Origin: a candidate division KSB1 bacterium
GTDB taxonomy: Bacteria; Zhuqueibacterota; Zhuqueibacteria; Zhuqueibacterales; Zhuqueibacteraceae
Length of the DNA: 64,000 bases
NCBI GenBank assembly: GCA_034506255.1
Contig: JAPDPX010000005.1
Span: 1-64,000 of the forward strand
Direction: 5' to 3'
The notes below the pieces were generated by a model, which saw nothing but the letters and a program-made list of their open reading frames with translations, was not told where the DNA came from and did no database searches. Below, piece after piece: positions 8,782 through 17,843 of the stretch. The position numbers and the translations under genes were made by a program. The number at the start of each line of letters is the position of its first letter. Position 1 is the first letter of the stretch.

Positions 8782-10149
8782 ATGAACACACGCACGCCCC
8801 TGCTCATTGCCAACGGCCAGGGTTTCTGGGGGGATTCAATACTCGGCCCGGTGCGCCTGGTGCGCGAAGGCCCGCTGCATTACCTCACGCTCGACTACCT
8901 CGCCGAGGTCACGATGAGCATCATGCAGAAGCTCAAGAGCCGCAATCCGGAGGCGGGCTATGCCACGGACTTCATTGCGATGCTTGAGCGCATTCTGCCA
9001 GTCTGCCGGGAGCGCGGCATCAAGATCATCGCCAGCGCCGGCGGGGTGAATGCGGCTGCCTGTGCCCGTGCCACCGGTCAGGTCATCAACAAGCTCGGCT
9101 TGACCGGCATGAAAGTCGCCACGGTGACTGGTGACGACATTCTCGACCGCCTGGAGGAATTGCAGGCCGGCGGCGAAACCTTCGCCAATCTCGATGACGG
9201 CCGGCCGCTCGCTGCCATCCGCGGCCGGATCACCTCGGCCAATGCCTACCTCGGCGCCTTTCCCATCGCGGAGGCGCTTGCCCGCGGCGCGGACATTGTC
9301 ATCTGCGGCCGTGTGACCGATCCCTCGCTGGTGCTCGGCCCGATGATTCACGAGTTTGGCTGGCAGCCGCAGGATTACGACAAGCTGGCCGCCGGCACGG
9401 TGGCCGGGCACATCGTGGAATGCGGCGCCCAATGCACCGGCGCCAATTACACCAACTGGCGCGAAATTGTCGACTTTGCCCGCATCGGTTATCCCATTAT
9501 CGAAGCCCATCCCTCCGGCGAATTTTTCATCACCAAACATGCCGGCACCGGCGGCAAGGTCAGCACCGCCACGGTGGCCGCGCAACTGGTGTATGAGATG
9601 GGCGATCCGCGGCGCTATCTCACGCCCGACGTCATCGCGGATTTCACCACCATTCAGCTCGAACCGGCCGGAGCGGATCGCGTGCGCGTGCATGGCATCC
9701 ACGGCAGCGCGCCCACGGAAACTTTGAAAGTGAGCCTCAGTTATCACAACGGCTACAAAGCCGTGGGGCAACTCGTCATCGCCGGCCCGGAAGCCCTGGC
9801 CAAAGCCCGCTTGTGCGCCGAAATCATCTGGCAGCGCCTGGCACTCGATGGCTGCACGTTCGCGGAGGAAGAGCGGCTGGTGGAGTATTTGGGCAGTGGC
9901 GTGTGTCATGCGGGCATTGTTGCGCCCGTTGACCCGCCGGAGGTGGTGCTGCGCGTGGGCGTGAAAAGTCAGGACAGGGCCAAAGTCGACCGCTTCGGCA
10001 TGGAGATTGTGCCGCTGGTCACCAGCGGGCCGCCGGGCGTCACCGGATTTGCCGGCGGCCGGCCCAAGGCCACGGAGATCATCAGCTATTGGCCGGCGCT
10101 GGTGAGCAAAAGCAAAATTCAACCACGCGTGGAAGTGATGGCGTTTTGA
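8782..10149 (+). CDS. atuA: AtuA family protein, main (DUF1446) domain
   Basis: A 455-aa protein of the acyclic terpene utilisation AtuA family (DUF1446). Visible family motifs include ANGQGFWGDS near the N-terminus, IASAGGVNAAACA, VTGDDIL, ITSANAYLGAFPIAEAL, ADIVICGRVTDPSLVLGP, GHIVECGAQCTGANYT and GGRPKATEII near the end. The biochemical role is not established; AtuA genes travel with carboxylase and hydratase genes for geranyl-CoA or methylcrotonyl-CoA catabolism. In many relatives this domain is followed by a small ferredoxin-fold domain in the same protein or the next gene; here that part is a separate gene at 11912, beyond a GlmU-like gene. The start at 8782 matches family N-termini. 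Confidence 0.9.
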   Translation: MNTRTPLLIANGQGFWGDSILGPVRLVREGPLHYLTLDYLAEVTMSIMQKLKSRNPEAGYATDFIAMLERILPVCRERGIKIIASAGGVNAAACARATGQVINKLGLTGMKVATVTGDDILDRLEELQAGGETFANLDDGRPLAAIRGRITSANAYLGAFPIAEALARGADIVICGRVTDPSLVLGPMIHEFGWQPQDYDKLAAGTVAGHIVECGAQCTGANYTNWREIVDFARIGYPIIEAHPSGEFFITKHAGTGGKVSTATVAAQLVYEMGDPRRYLTPDVIADFTTIQLEPAGADRVRVHGIHGSAPTETLKVSLSYHNGYKAVGQLVIAGPEALAKARLCAEIIWQRLALDGCTFAEEERLVEYLGSGVCHAGIVAPVDPPEVVLRVGVKSQDRAKVDRFGMEIVPLVTSGPPGVTGFAGGRPKATEIISYWPALVSKSKIQPRVEVMAF

Positions 10150-10296
10150 ACGTGGCCGGCCGCGACCTGGCGGGTGACTCCAGCGGCAGACAGCCGCGGG
10201 GGCATGGCCTCGCCGTGAGGCCGGGAGCAACAACGCCGAACAGAGATGACAGCCAGCCAATCCCCCAAGTTAAACCCAACATAAGGAACCGCAACC

Positions 10297-11811
10297 GTGA
10301 GCATGGAACCGAACTTGGAGATTATGAACACCCTGCGGGAGCTGTCCTCCCCGATCGATCGCAACGACCGCCGCGTGGCAATGATCCTGGCCGCCGGGCA
10401 CGGCAAGCGGATCAAATCCGAGAAATCCAAAATGCTGCATTTGATCTGGGGCGTGCCGACGGTGACACGGGTGGCAAATGCGGCGCGCGACGGCCTGGAA
10501 ACCAGCAATCAGATTCTGGTGGTTGGCATCAAAGCGCTCGACGTGGCACGGGCGCTGGGGCCGGCCCCGGCGCGTGCCTTCGTCTTTCAGCAGAATCAAC
10601 GCGGCACCGGCGACGCGGTGCATGTCGGCCTCACCAGATTGATCAACGAGCAGTTCGACGGCGCGGTCTACGTCTTCCCCGGCGACATGGGCCTGCTGAC
10701 CAGCCGCGCCATCCGGGATTTCCGCATGGATTTTGAACGCAATGTCTGCGACATGATGGTGCTCACCGCCGAATATCAGGGCCAGCCCGAGGAAAACTAT
10801 TACGGCCGCATCCTGCGCGTGCCCGCCCGGGACATCACCGGCAAGCCCTCCGGCAGCGACTACGACAAGGTCATCGCGATCATGGAGCATCGTGACATTT
10901 TGGCGCTGCCCGCCGACACGCCCTTTCGCATCGAATACAACCATCGCGTCTACGAGTTCACCCGTGAGCAACTGCTCAATATCCAGGAGTTCAATACCGG
11001 CGTCTATGCCTTCAAATTCGCGCCACTGGTGCGCTACATCGAGCTGTTGCAAACCAACAATGCCCAGGGCGAGCTCTACATCACCGATCTCATCGCGATC
11101 TTCAACCAAAACTTTTTGGCGGTGCGCGCCTCCCGCGCCAACGATTACTCCACCGTCATGGGCTTCAACAACAAAAGCGTGCTGAAGGAGATGGAAAAAA
11201 TCGCCCGCGAAAAAGCCTATGAACGGCTGAAGGACATCATCTCCATCGACGACAAAGATGATTTCTTCATCGCCGATGAGGTCATCGAGCAAATCATCGG
11301 GATGGACATCGCGCGGGCGCCGCTCGATATCGAAATCGGCAAAGGCGTGCATCTCGGGCCGCAGGTCAGCCTCAACAAGGGCGTGGTGATCAAGAGCCGC
11401 GCCACCCTGGAAGGCAACATCGTGCTGGGCGAAAACGTCGTCATTCATGAAAACGTGCATCTCAGCACCTATCCGCATCAGCGGCTGGTGATCGGCAACA
11501 ACTCCCAGATTCTGCAGGGCGACATCATCAAGGGCAACCTGACCATCGGCGAAAACTGCCAGATCGAATCCGGCGTGAACATGACCGGCTCGGATGAATA
11601 TCCCACCCGCATCGGCAACAACGTGCTGATCAAGGGCACCAGCTACATCTTCGGCTCGATCATCGAAGATGACGTCTGGATCGAGCATTCCGTGCTCAAG
11701 TTCAAATATGTCGAACGCCGGGTGCGCAAGGACGGCTCCGTGCAACCGGTGCGCTGGGTGCTGCCGCTGCCCGAAGGGCTGGATTCGCTGCACTCCCTGG
11801 AAAAAAAGTAA
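10297..11811 (+). CDS. GlmU-like sugar nucleotidyltransferase with left-handed beta-helix
   Basis: A 504-aa protein with an N-terminal nucleotidyltransferase domain (signature LAAGHGKRIKSEKSKMLH at 31-48, QRGTGDAVHVGL about 93, FPGDMGLL about 129) and a C-terminal hexapeptide-repeat helix (about 345-470). It resembles GlmU, which makes UDP-GlcNAc, but the usual GTRM of the signature is GKRI and the acetyltransferase active-site histidine region of GlmU is not apparent. It may be a nucleotidyltransferase paralogue with other specificity. The GTG start at 10297 is preferred to ATG 10303 because AAGGA sits 9 nt before the GTG. It is inserted between the two parts of atuA. Confidence 0.82.
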   Translation: MSMEPNLEIMNTLRELSSPIDRNDRRVAMILAAGHGKRIKSEKSKMLHLIWGVPTVTRVANAARDGLETSNQILVVGIKALDVARALGPAPARAFVFQQNQRGTGDAVHVGLTRLINEQFDGAVYVFPGDMGLLTSRAIRDFRMDFERNVCDMMVLTAEYQGQPEENYYGRILRVPARDITGKPSGSDYDKVIAIMEHRDILALPADTPFRIEYNHRVYEFTREQLLNIQEFNTGVYAFKFAPLVRYIELLQTNNAQGELYITDLIAIFNQNFLAVRASRANDYSTVMGFNNKSVLKEMEKIAREKAYERLKDIISIDDKDDFFIADEVIEQIIGMDIARAPLDIEIGKGVHLGPQVSLNKGVVIKSRATLEGNIVLGENVVIHENVHLSTYPHQRLVIGNNSQILQGDIIKGNLTIGENCQIESGVNMTGSDEYPTRIGNNVLIKGTSYIFGSIIEDDVWIEHSVLKFKYVERRVRKDGSVQPVRWVLPLPEGLDSLHSLEKK

Positions 11812-11911
11812 GCCGGTATTCCGCCGCAGGCACCAGGCCGGCACCGGACAACCGCCGGCGGACGACCGACAACTTACCGGAACACACTCGCAACCGCAGG
11901 GCTGCGCTGCC

Positions 11912-12250
11912 ATGAAACGAATCCGGCTTTCAGAAATTGCCCATGCCCGCAGCGGCGACAAGGGCGACGCCAGCAACGTCGGCATCGTCGCCTATGACCG
12001 TGCGGGTTATGAGCTTCTCAAGCAAACCCTCACCCCGGCGCGCGTGAAGCAGCATTTTCACGCGATCTGCCGCGGTGAGGTCGAGCGCTATGAAGTCGAC
12101 GGCATCATGGCGTTGAATTTCATCCTGCACGATTCACTCGGCGGCGGCGGCTCGGAAAGCCTGAAGAGCGACGCGCAGGGCAAGACCCACGGCCTGGGGC
12201 TGTTGCAAATGGCAATCGAAGTGCCCGACGATTTCGTCCCCGGCCGCTGA
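11912..12250 (+). CDS. AtuA-like ferredoxin-fold protein (C-terminal part of AtuA as a separate gene)
   Basis: A 112-aa protein equivalent to the C-terminal domain of longer AtuA proteins. Recognisable features are the opening ARSGDKGDASNVGIVAY, the central EVERYEVDGIMALNFIL, and the glycine-rich SLGGGGSESLKSDAQGK that precedes the end. It presumably pairs with the DUF1446 protein encoded at 8782, although 1.76 kb including a GlmU-like gene separates them. Full length for a stand-alone version. Followed 69 nt later by the enoyl-CoA hydratase gene, so it belongs to the same acyl-CoA catabolic run. Confidence 0.88.
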   Translation: MKRIRLSEIAHARSGDKGDASNVGIVAYDRAGYELLKQTLTPARVKQHFHAICRGEVERYEVDGIMALNFILHDSLGGGGSESLKSDAQGKTHGLGLLQMAIEVPDDFVPGR

Positions 12251-12319
12251 GGGAAAGCGCATGCCCGGCTCGGGAGTGGCGCACGCCGGGCCGGGTCCAA
12301 TCACCAACACGGACGCGTG

Positions 12320-13105
12320 ATGGCTTATCAATTCCTCGAGTATGAAGTACAAAACGGCATTGCCTCCCTGCGCCTCAATCGCCCGCCGGTGAACGCTCTG
12401 GGGCGGCAGCTCGTGGCGGAATTGACCGCCGCGGCCCGGCAGATCAATAGCGACCTCACCAGCCGTGACATTCGGGTGGTGGTGCTCAGCAGTGCCGGGC
12501 GGCATTTCTGTGCCGGTGCCGATCTCAAGGAACGCCTCGCCACGCCGGAAGAGGAAGTGGAAGGCGTGGTGCAGGCATTGCGCGGCGCGGTGCAGGCCGT
12601 GGCCGACCTGGAGGTGCCGAGCATTGCCGCGGTGCACGGCTCGGCGCTGGGCGGTGGCATGGAACTCGCGCTGGCCGCGGACATGCGCGTACTCAGTGAC
12701 ACCGCCATTCTCGGTTTGCGTGAGACGGCGCTCGCCATCATTCCCGGTGCCGGCGGCACGCAGCGGCTGCCGCGCCTCATCGGCTACGCGGCTGCGATGG
12801 AGTGGATTGCCACTGCCAGAACCTTCACGGCAGCGGAATGCCTGGCTCAGGGCCTGGCAAATCGTGTCGTCCCGGAAGCGGAGCTGCACGCGACTGCCAT
12901 GCAGCTCGCCGGAATGATTGCGGCCAACGGTCCCCTCGCGGTGCGGGCCGCCAAGGAAGCCATGCGGCGCGGCGGGGACATGCCGTTGCGCGAAGGGCTG
13001 GCCTATGAGATGGAATGCTATCGCCGCATCATCCCCACGCGCGACCGGCGGGAAGCGCTGCAGGCATTCAGCGAAAAACGGCCGCCGGTTTTCAAAGGTG
13101 AATAA
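12320..13105 (+). CDS. enoyl-CoA hydratase family, methylglutaconyl-CoA hydratase-like
   Basis: A 261-aa crotonase. The oxyanion-hole loop CAGADLKER (about 66-74) and AVHGSALGGGMELALA are present, as is LRETALAIIPGAGGTQRLP, which contains the first catalytic Glu; the second is in AMEWIATARTF. The 'ETxLAIIPGxGGTQRLPR' string is what AUH/LiuC methylglutaconyl-CoA hydratases carry, so a role after methylcrotonyl-CoA carboxylation in leucine breakdown is the best guess. A GTG lies immediately before the chosen ATG (12317) and could also serve. No HMG-CoA lyase was found in the window. Confidence 0.88.
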   Translation: MAYQFLEYEVQNGIASLRLNRPPVNALGRQLVAELTAAARQINSDLTSRDIRVVVLSSAGRHFCAGADLKERLATPEEEVEGVVQALRGAVQAVADLEVPSIAAVHGSALGGGMELALAADMRVLSDTAILGLRETALAIIPGAGGTQRLPRLIGYAAAMEWIATARTFTAAECLAQGLANRVVPEAELHATAMQLAGMIAANGPLAVRAAKEAMRRGGDMPLREGLAYEMECYRRIIPTRDRREALQAFSEKRPPVFKGE

Positions 13106-13362
13106 CGGCGGTGGCGTCACCAGTTGTTGCTGAACCCCCACACCAAAGCCCGGCACGGAATTTTGCCCCCTGTCGGACGTCCGGGCTGGCCTGTGCCGGC
13201 GGGCAGGACTTGCCACCCCGGCCCGGCGCAAGCGAGATGGCCATTGCGCGGCACCACCGGTTTGTTTGGAATGATGCCCGGAGTAAATTTCAGCCGCACC
13301 ACTGCAACAGGGATTTCACCAGGAGCCGGTTTCACCTCAACCCCCAACCTGTGAGCCACGCT

Positions 13363-14508
13363 ATGCTGAATTTCACCGATGAACAACTCATGATTCGCGA
13401 CACGGTGCGCGAATTTGCCAGGAAGGAGCTGGAGCCGAAGGCAGCGGAAATCGATCAAACCATGGAATTCCCCGCCGCTGCCCTGCGCCAGATGGGCGAA
13501 CTTGGTTTTCTCGGCATCCCGTTCTCGTCAGCCTACGGCGGCGGCGATTTGGACACGGTTTCCTATGTGCTGATGATCGAAGAGCTGGCGCGCGCCTGCG
13601 GGGCCACCGCCCTCTCGGTGGCGGCACATTGCTCGTTGTGCGCAACGCCCATCTACTTGTTCGGCAGCGAGACGCAAAAGCAAAAATACCTGCCCGATCT
13701 CCTGAGTGGCAGAAAGCTGGGATCGTTCTGTCTGACCGAGCCGCACAGCGGCTCCGATGCCGCCGCGCTCACCACCACCGCCACGCGCGAGGGCGAGCAT
13801 TATGTTTTGAATGGCAGCAAAATGTATGTGACCAACGGCGGCCATGCCGGGGTTTATGTGGTTTTTGCCCGCAGCAACCCCGCCCTGCCCAAGACCCAGG
13901 GCATCAGCGCCTTCATCGTCGAGCGCGAATTCCCCGGCGTGCTCATCGGCAAAAAGGAAAACAAGCTCGGCGTGCGCGCCAGTGACACCCGGCAGATTTC
14001 CTTCGACCATTGCCGGGTGCCGGCCACCAATCTCCTGGGTGCCGAAAACGAGGGCTTCAAATATGCCATGCAGATTCTCGATGCCGGCCGCATCGGCATC
14101 GGTGCCATGGCCGTCGGCCTGGCGCAGGCGGCGCTCGACAAGGCCGCGGCCTACTCGCGCGAACGCCGCGCCTTCGGCAAAACCATCAGTGAGTTCCAGG
14201 CCATTCGCTGGTATCTCGCCGACATGGCCACCGAGATTCATGCCGCGCGCCTGATGGTGCATCACGCCGCGCAGTTGCGCGATGCCGGCAGACCGTTTGT
14301 GAAGGAAGCCGCCATGGCCAAGCTCTTCGCCAGCGAAATGGCGATGCGCGCCTGCACCAGGGCCATCCAAATTTTCGGCGGCTACGGCTACCTGATGGAT
14401 TATCCCGTCGAGCGCTACTGGCGCGACGCCAAGCTCACCGAAATCGGCGAGGGCACCAGCGAAGTGCAGCGCATGATCATCTCCCGGGAAGTGTTGAAGG
14501 AATTTTAG
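13363..14508 (+). CDS. acyl-CoA dehydrogenase (first of two)
   Basis: A 381-aa flavoenzyme that oxidises acyl-CoA to enoyl-CoA and passes electrons to ETF. Typical motifs: YGGGDLD, CLTEPHSGSDA, YVTNGGHAGVY, the FGKTISEFQAIRW segment, IFGGYGYLMDYPVERYWRDA and the catalytic-Glu motif EGTSEVQRMII at the end. Length is standard for short/branched-chain enzymes; isovaleryl-CoA is a sensible substrate given the neighbours, but this is inference. ATG 13363 aligns with family N-termini; a GTG 12 nt upstream in frame is an alternative. Confidence 0.93.
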   Translation: MLNFTDEQLMIRDTVREFARKELEPKAAEIDQTMEFPAAALRQMGELGFLGIPFSSAYGGGDLDTVSYVLMIEELARACGATALSVAAHCSLCATPIYLFGSETQKQKYLPDLLSGRKLGSFCLTEPHSGSDAAALTTTATREGEHYVLNGSKMYVTNGGHAGVYVVFARSNPALPKTQGISAFIVEREFPGVLIGKKENKLGVRASDTRQISFDHCRVPATNLLGAENEGFKYAMQILDAGRIGIGAMAVGLAQAALDKAAAYSRERRAFGKTISEFQAIRWYLADMATEIHAARLMVHHAAQLRDAGRPFVKEAAMAKLFASEMAMRACTRAIQIFGGYGYLMDYPVERYWRDAKLTEIGEGTSEVQRMIISREVLKEF

Positions 14509-14522
14509 GCCACGACACGATT

Positions 14523-15317
14523 ATGATTTGTCTGGTTGAAGCCCTCAACTACCGCTCGCTGCGCCGGCTCCGGCAGCGAATCGCCCCCTTCAACATCCGG
14601 ATCGGGCCCAACGCGAGCGGCAAAACCACCTTCCTCGACGTCGTCGCGCTGGTGGGCGAGGGGTTGAAACACGGACCGGAAGAAAGTATTCGCCGGCGTG
14701 CCCGCTCCATTAAAGAGATGACGTGGAACCGTCCGGGCAAACATTTCGAGCTCGCCCTCGAGTTTGACATTCCGCAGCGCTTGCAGGGGACGAAGCCCGA
14801 CATCGCCCATACGCACTGCCGCTATGAGATGGCGCTGGGACATTCCTCCGAGAATGAAGCTGCCCTTCTCCATGAAGTCTTTTGGCTGAAACCCGCAGCG
14901 GAGAGCGGCAATCACAGCTCTCCCCAGGTTTCCCTGCCGCTGCCACCGGAAAAGCGCGAACGGGATTTTCCCGGCGACCATCCGCCGGTTGCGTTGATCC
15001 TGACTCCGTCACGTGCCGCGCGCGGCTGGCGCAAAGTCGTGAACAAGATCAGTGCTTCGGGCAATGACTGGTTCAAGGCCGAGTCGGGTGAGTGGAATAC
15101 TTTGTTCCGACTGGGGCCGCGGCGCTCCTCGCTGGCCAATTTGCTGGAGGACGAACAAAAATTTCCGGTGGCGACGTGGGCCAAAATATTTCTCATGGAG
15201 GGTGTGCACCTGCTGGCTTTCAACAGCTCGGCCATACGCCAGCCGTGCTCGCCTTTGTCGCCAAAACGCTTCGTTCCCGATGGATCCAATTTGCCCATCG
15301 TCGTTTTGCGTTGGTGA
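14523..15317 (+). pseudogene. 5' part of an AAA/OLD-like ATPase gene, truncated by a deletion
   Basis: 264 codons from ATG 14523. The start has the SMC/OLD-type layout: an LNYRSLRR segment, then Walker A GPNASGKTT (28-36). Mid-protein text such as RLGPRRSSLANLLEDE and FPVATWAKIFLMEGV matches long AAA ATPases of this type. The frame stops right after FVPDGSNLPIV, exactly where full-length proteins continue to the signature and Walker B regions; neither is present. The following frame carries the 3' part of what looks like the usual downstream partner. I read this as one internal deletion removing the ATPase C-terminus and the partner's N-terminus. The stop and next ATG form TGATG, so both fragments could still be translated. 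Confidence 0.72.
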
Positions 15318-15742
15318 TGTTTGATCGCGAGGAATGCGGCTCAAATGAAACAGCCCGGCAGATTCAAGAATTGGGAAAAAGACGTCTGGATGAAACGGGC
15401 TGGCATGAAACAAACCAGGTTGTAGTGTTGAATCCGGAATTGGAAATCCGGATTTGGGCAGATTCTCCCCATGTCGCAAAGTCACTGGGGTTGTCTAAAA
15501 AGCAGCTCGAGGAGATTCTTGCGCAGCATGACCGAGACGCGAACGGCAAGCCAAAAGACCCGAAGACAGTGATGGAAGCGGCGCTCCGGAAAGCGAATTT
15601 GCGCCGTTCTTCGGCGATCTATGCAAACCTGGCGGCAAGCGTGTCCTTTAAAAATTGCAGAGACCAGAGCTTCTCCGATTTCAAGTCCGCTCTGGTAGGC
15701 TGGTTTGGACCCCTCCCCAATCGGATGGAACAGCCTGAATGA
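15317..15742 (+). pseudogene. 3' part of the ATPase partner gene (acidic, possibly Toprim-like)
   Basis: 141 codons from an ATG overlapping the preceding stop (TGATG). It begins with ALVMFDREECGS (the first three residues before the ATG), a string I associate with the interior of proteins encoded next to such ATPases, then VVVLNPELEIRIWADSPHVA and SLGLSKKQLEEIL. A full-length protein of this type should have roughly 80-100 more N-terminal residues. The reading frame is otherwise undamaged to its stop, which overlaps the MBL gene start by 4 nt (ATGA). It may be a fragment or a surviving short ORF. Confidence 0.6.
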
Positions 15743-16581
15743 CCTTCGGCGACCTCGACATTTTCCTGCTCTCCGACGGCACTTTCCGCCTCGATGGCGG
15801 TGCGATGTTCGGCGTGGTGCCGCGCGTCCTGTGGGAGCGTCATGACCCGCCGGACGAGAGAAACCGCATCCTGCTGGGATTGAATGCCCTGCTCATCATG
15901 CGCGGCCGCGAAAAAATCCTGATCGATTGCGGCATCGGTGACAAATTCGACCGCAAATTTGCGGAGATCTACGCCATTCGGCGCGAACACACCCTGCTGG
16001 ACGAACTCGCCCGGCACGGCTGCCGGCCGGAGGACATCACGCACGTTCTCCTCTCCCACTTGCATTTCGATCACATCGGCTGGAGCACGCGCCGCACGGC
16101 CGCCGGTGAACTGGTGCCGACTTTCAGTCAGGCGGAATATTTTTGCCAGCGCGGCAACTATGAGTATGGCCTGCAGCCCGATCCCCGCAGTCGCGCCAGT
16201 TATTTGCAGGAAAACTTCGTGCCGTTGCAGCAGCATGGCGTGCTGCGATTGCTCGAAGGCAGCGGCGAGGTTTTGCCCGGCATTGAAAGCATTGTCACCG
16301 GCGGGCATACCACGGATCACGCCATCATCAAAATCAAAAGCGCCGGCCGGACACTGTGCTTTCTTGCGGATTTGGTGCCGACGGCCTCCCATCTCAGAAC
16401 GCCCTATGTGATGGGATATGACCTGTTTCCCCTGCAAACCATGCAGGTGAAACCGGTGATCTTGCAGCAGGCTTTTGCAGAGCAGTGGTTGTTGATTTTC
16501 GAGCACGGCGCACAGATCAAAGCGGGATACCTGCAGCAGGTCGAGGACAATTGGAAGATCAACCCGGTGAATATTGAATAG
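15739..16581 (+). CDS. MBL-fold metallo-hydrolase
   Basis: A 280-aa metallo-beta-lactamase-fold hydrolase. The zinc motif HLHFDH is at 107-112, preceded by LIDCGIGDKF and followed by the GGHTTDHAIIKI histidine and FLADLVPT aspartate segments; a late FEHG may supply the last ligand. No signal peptide. It resembles cytosolic lactonase/thioesterase-like family members of unknown substrate. The start overlaps the preceding fragment's stop (ATGA), suggesting translational coupling. Its place between acyl-CoA dehydrogenase and thiolase would suit a thioesterase or hydrolase for a CoA or lactone intermediate, but that is only context. Confidence 0.85.
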   Translation: MTFGDLDIFLLSDGTFRLDGGAMFGVVPRVLWERHDPPDERNRILLGLNALLIMRGREKILIDCGIGDKFDRKFAEIYAIRREHTLLDELARHGCRPEDITHVLLSHLHFDHIGWSTRRTAAGELVPTFSQAEYFCQRGNYEYGLQPDPRSRASYLQENFVPLQQHGVLRLLEGSGEVLPGIESIVTGGHTTDHAIIKIKSAGRTLCFLADLVPTASHLRTPYVMGYDLFPLQTMQVKPVILQQAFAEQWLLIFEHGAQIKAGYLQQVEDNWKINPVNIE

Positions 16582-16649
16582 CGGGGGGCGGCTGTCGCTG
16601 GCCGCGGCGAATTACCAGATGAAAAATTTTTTGGAGAGGAGAATGGCCC

Positions 16650-17843
16650 ATGTCAACCCCTTTTCGTGAAGTGGTGATCGCCGGCGCCTGCCGCACCCCG
16701 ATCGGTGCGTTTCAGGGCGCACTGGCGCCGTTGACCGCCACCGAGCTGGGTGCGCTGGTGGTGAAGGAGGCGGTGCAGCGCGCCGGACTCGATCCCAAGC
16801 AGGTTGATGAAGTGATCATGGGATGCGTGTTGCCGGCCGGTGTGGGTCAGGCACCGGCGCGGCAGGCGGCGATCAAAGCGGGCCTGCCGGTGGAAGTGAC
16901 GTGCATGACGATCAACAAAGTGTGCGGTTCCGGTTTGAAGGCGGTGATGCTGGCAGCGCAGGCGATCATGGTCGGCGAGGCCGACATCGTGGTGGCGGGC
17001 GGCATGGAGAGTATGAGCAATGCGCCCTATCTGCTCAGCAAGGCGCGCGACGGCTACCGCCTGGGCCACGGGGAGTTGATCGACAGCATGATCAAGGACG
17101 GTTTGTGGGATGTCTACAACAATTTTCACATGGGTAATGCCGCCGAGTTGTGCGCACGGGAATGCCACATCCCGCGCGCCAGGCAGGATGAATTCGCCAT
17201 GACGAGTTACCGGCGTGCGCAAGCAGCGCAGGCCAATGGTTTGTTCCGCAGGGAAATCGTGGCCGTGCCGCTGCCGCAAAAAAAAGGCGATCCCGTTTTA
17301 ATCAGCGAGGATGAAGAGCCGCCCAAGGCCAACTTCGAGAAGATGGCGGCCCTGCGCCCGGCCTTCGACAAGGAAGGCACTGTCACCGCGGCGAATGCCT
17401 CGAAGATCAATGACGGCGCAGCCGCAGTGGTGGTGATGGCCAAAGACGTGGCAGACAGGCTGGGAGTGAAGGCCCAGGCAAAGCTGCTCGGTCAAGCAGC
17501 CGCCGCCAAAAAACCGGAATGGTTCACCACCGCGCCGGTGGATGCCATCAACAGGCTGCTGAAAAAATCTGGCTTCACACTGCCGCAGGTCGATCTCTTC
17601 GAGATCAACGAGGCCTTTGCGGTGGTGGCACTGGCGGCGCAGCAGCAGCTCGGCATTCCCATGGAGAAACTCAACGTGCACGGTGGCGCGGTGGCGCTCG
17701 GCCATCCCATCGGCGCCAGCGGCTGCCGCATTCTGGTCACCCTGATTCATGCGCTGCAGGAGTACAAAAAAAGATACGGCCTGGCTGCGATTTGCATCGG
17801 TGGCGGCGAGGCGGTTGCAGTGCTGGTGGAAAATGCGGCTTGA
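16650..17843 (+). CDS. acetyl-CoA C-acetyltransferase (thiolase)
   Basis: A 397-aa biosynthetic/degradative thiolase, interconverting acetoacetyl-CoA and two acetyl-CoA. The acyl-accepting Cys92 is in NKVCGSGLKAV, NEAFA is at about 321, His352 is in ALGHPIGASG and the second cysteine, Cys382, is in CIGGGEA. The usual text after that cysteine is GGGMG or GGGQG; here it is GGGEA, a small departure near the active site. The start has AGGAG 10-15 nt upstream (GGAGAGGAGAATGGCCC). It is followed, after a gap, by 3-hydroxyacyl-CoA dehydrogenase and a second acyl-CoA dehydrogenase, as in butyryl/acetoacetyl-CoA pathways. Confidence 0.94.
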   Translation: MSTPFREVVIAGACRTPIGAFQGALAPLTATELGALVVKEAVQRAGLDPKQVDEVIMGCVLPAGVGQAPARQAAIKAGLPVEVTCMTINKVCGSGLKAVMLAAQAIMVGEADIVVAGGMESMSNAPYLLSKARDGYRLGHGELIDSMIKDGLWDVYNNFHMGNAAELCARECHIPRARQDEFAMTSYRRAQAAQANGLFRREIVAVPLPQKKGDPVLISEDEEPPKANFEKMAALRPAFDKEGTVTAANASKINDGAAAVVVMAKDVADRLGVKAQAKLLGQAAAAKKPEWFTTAPVDAINRLLKKSGFTLPQVDLFEINEAFAVVALAAQQQLGIPMEKLNVHGGAVALGHPIGASGCRILVTLIHALQEYKKRYGLAAICIGGGEAVAVLVENAA

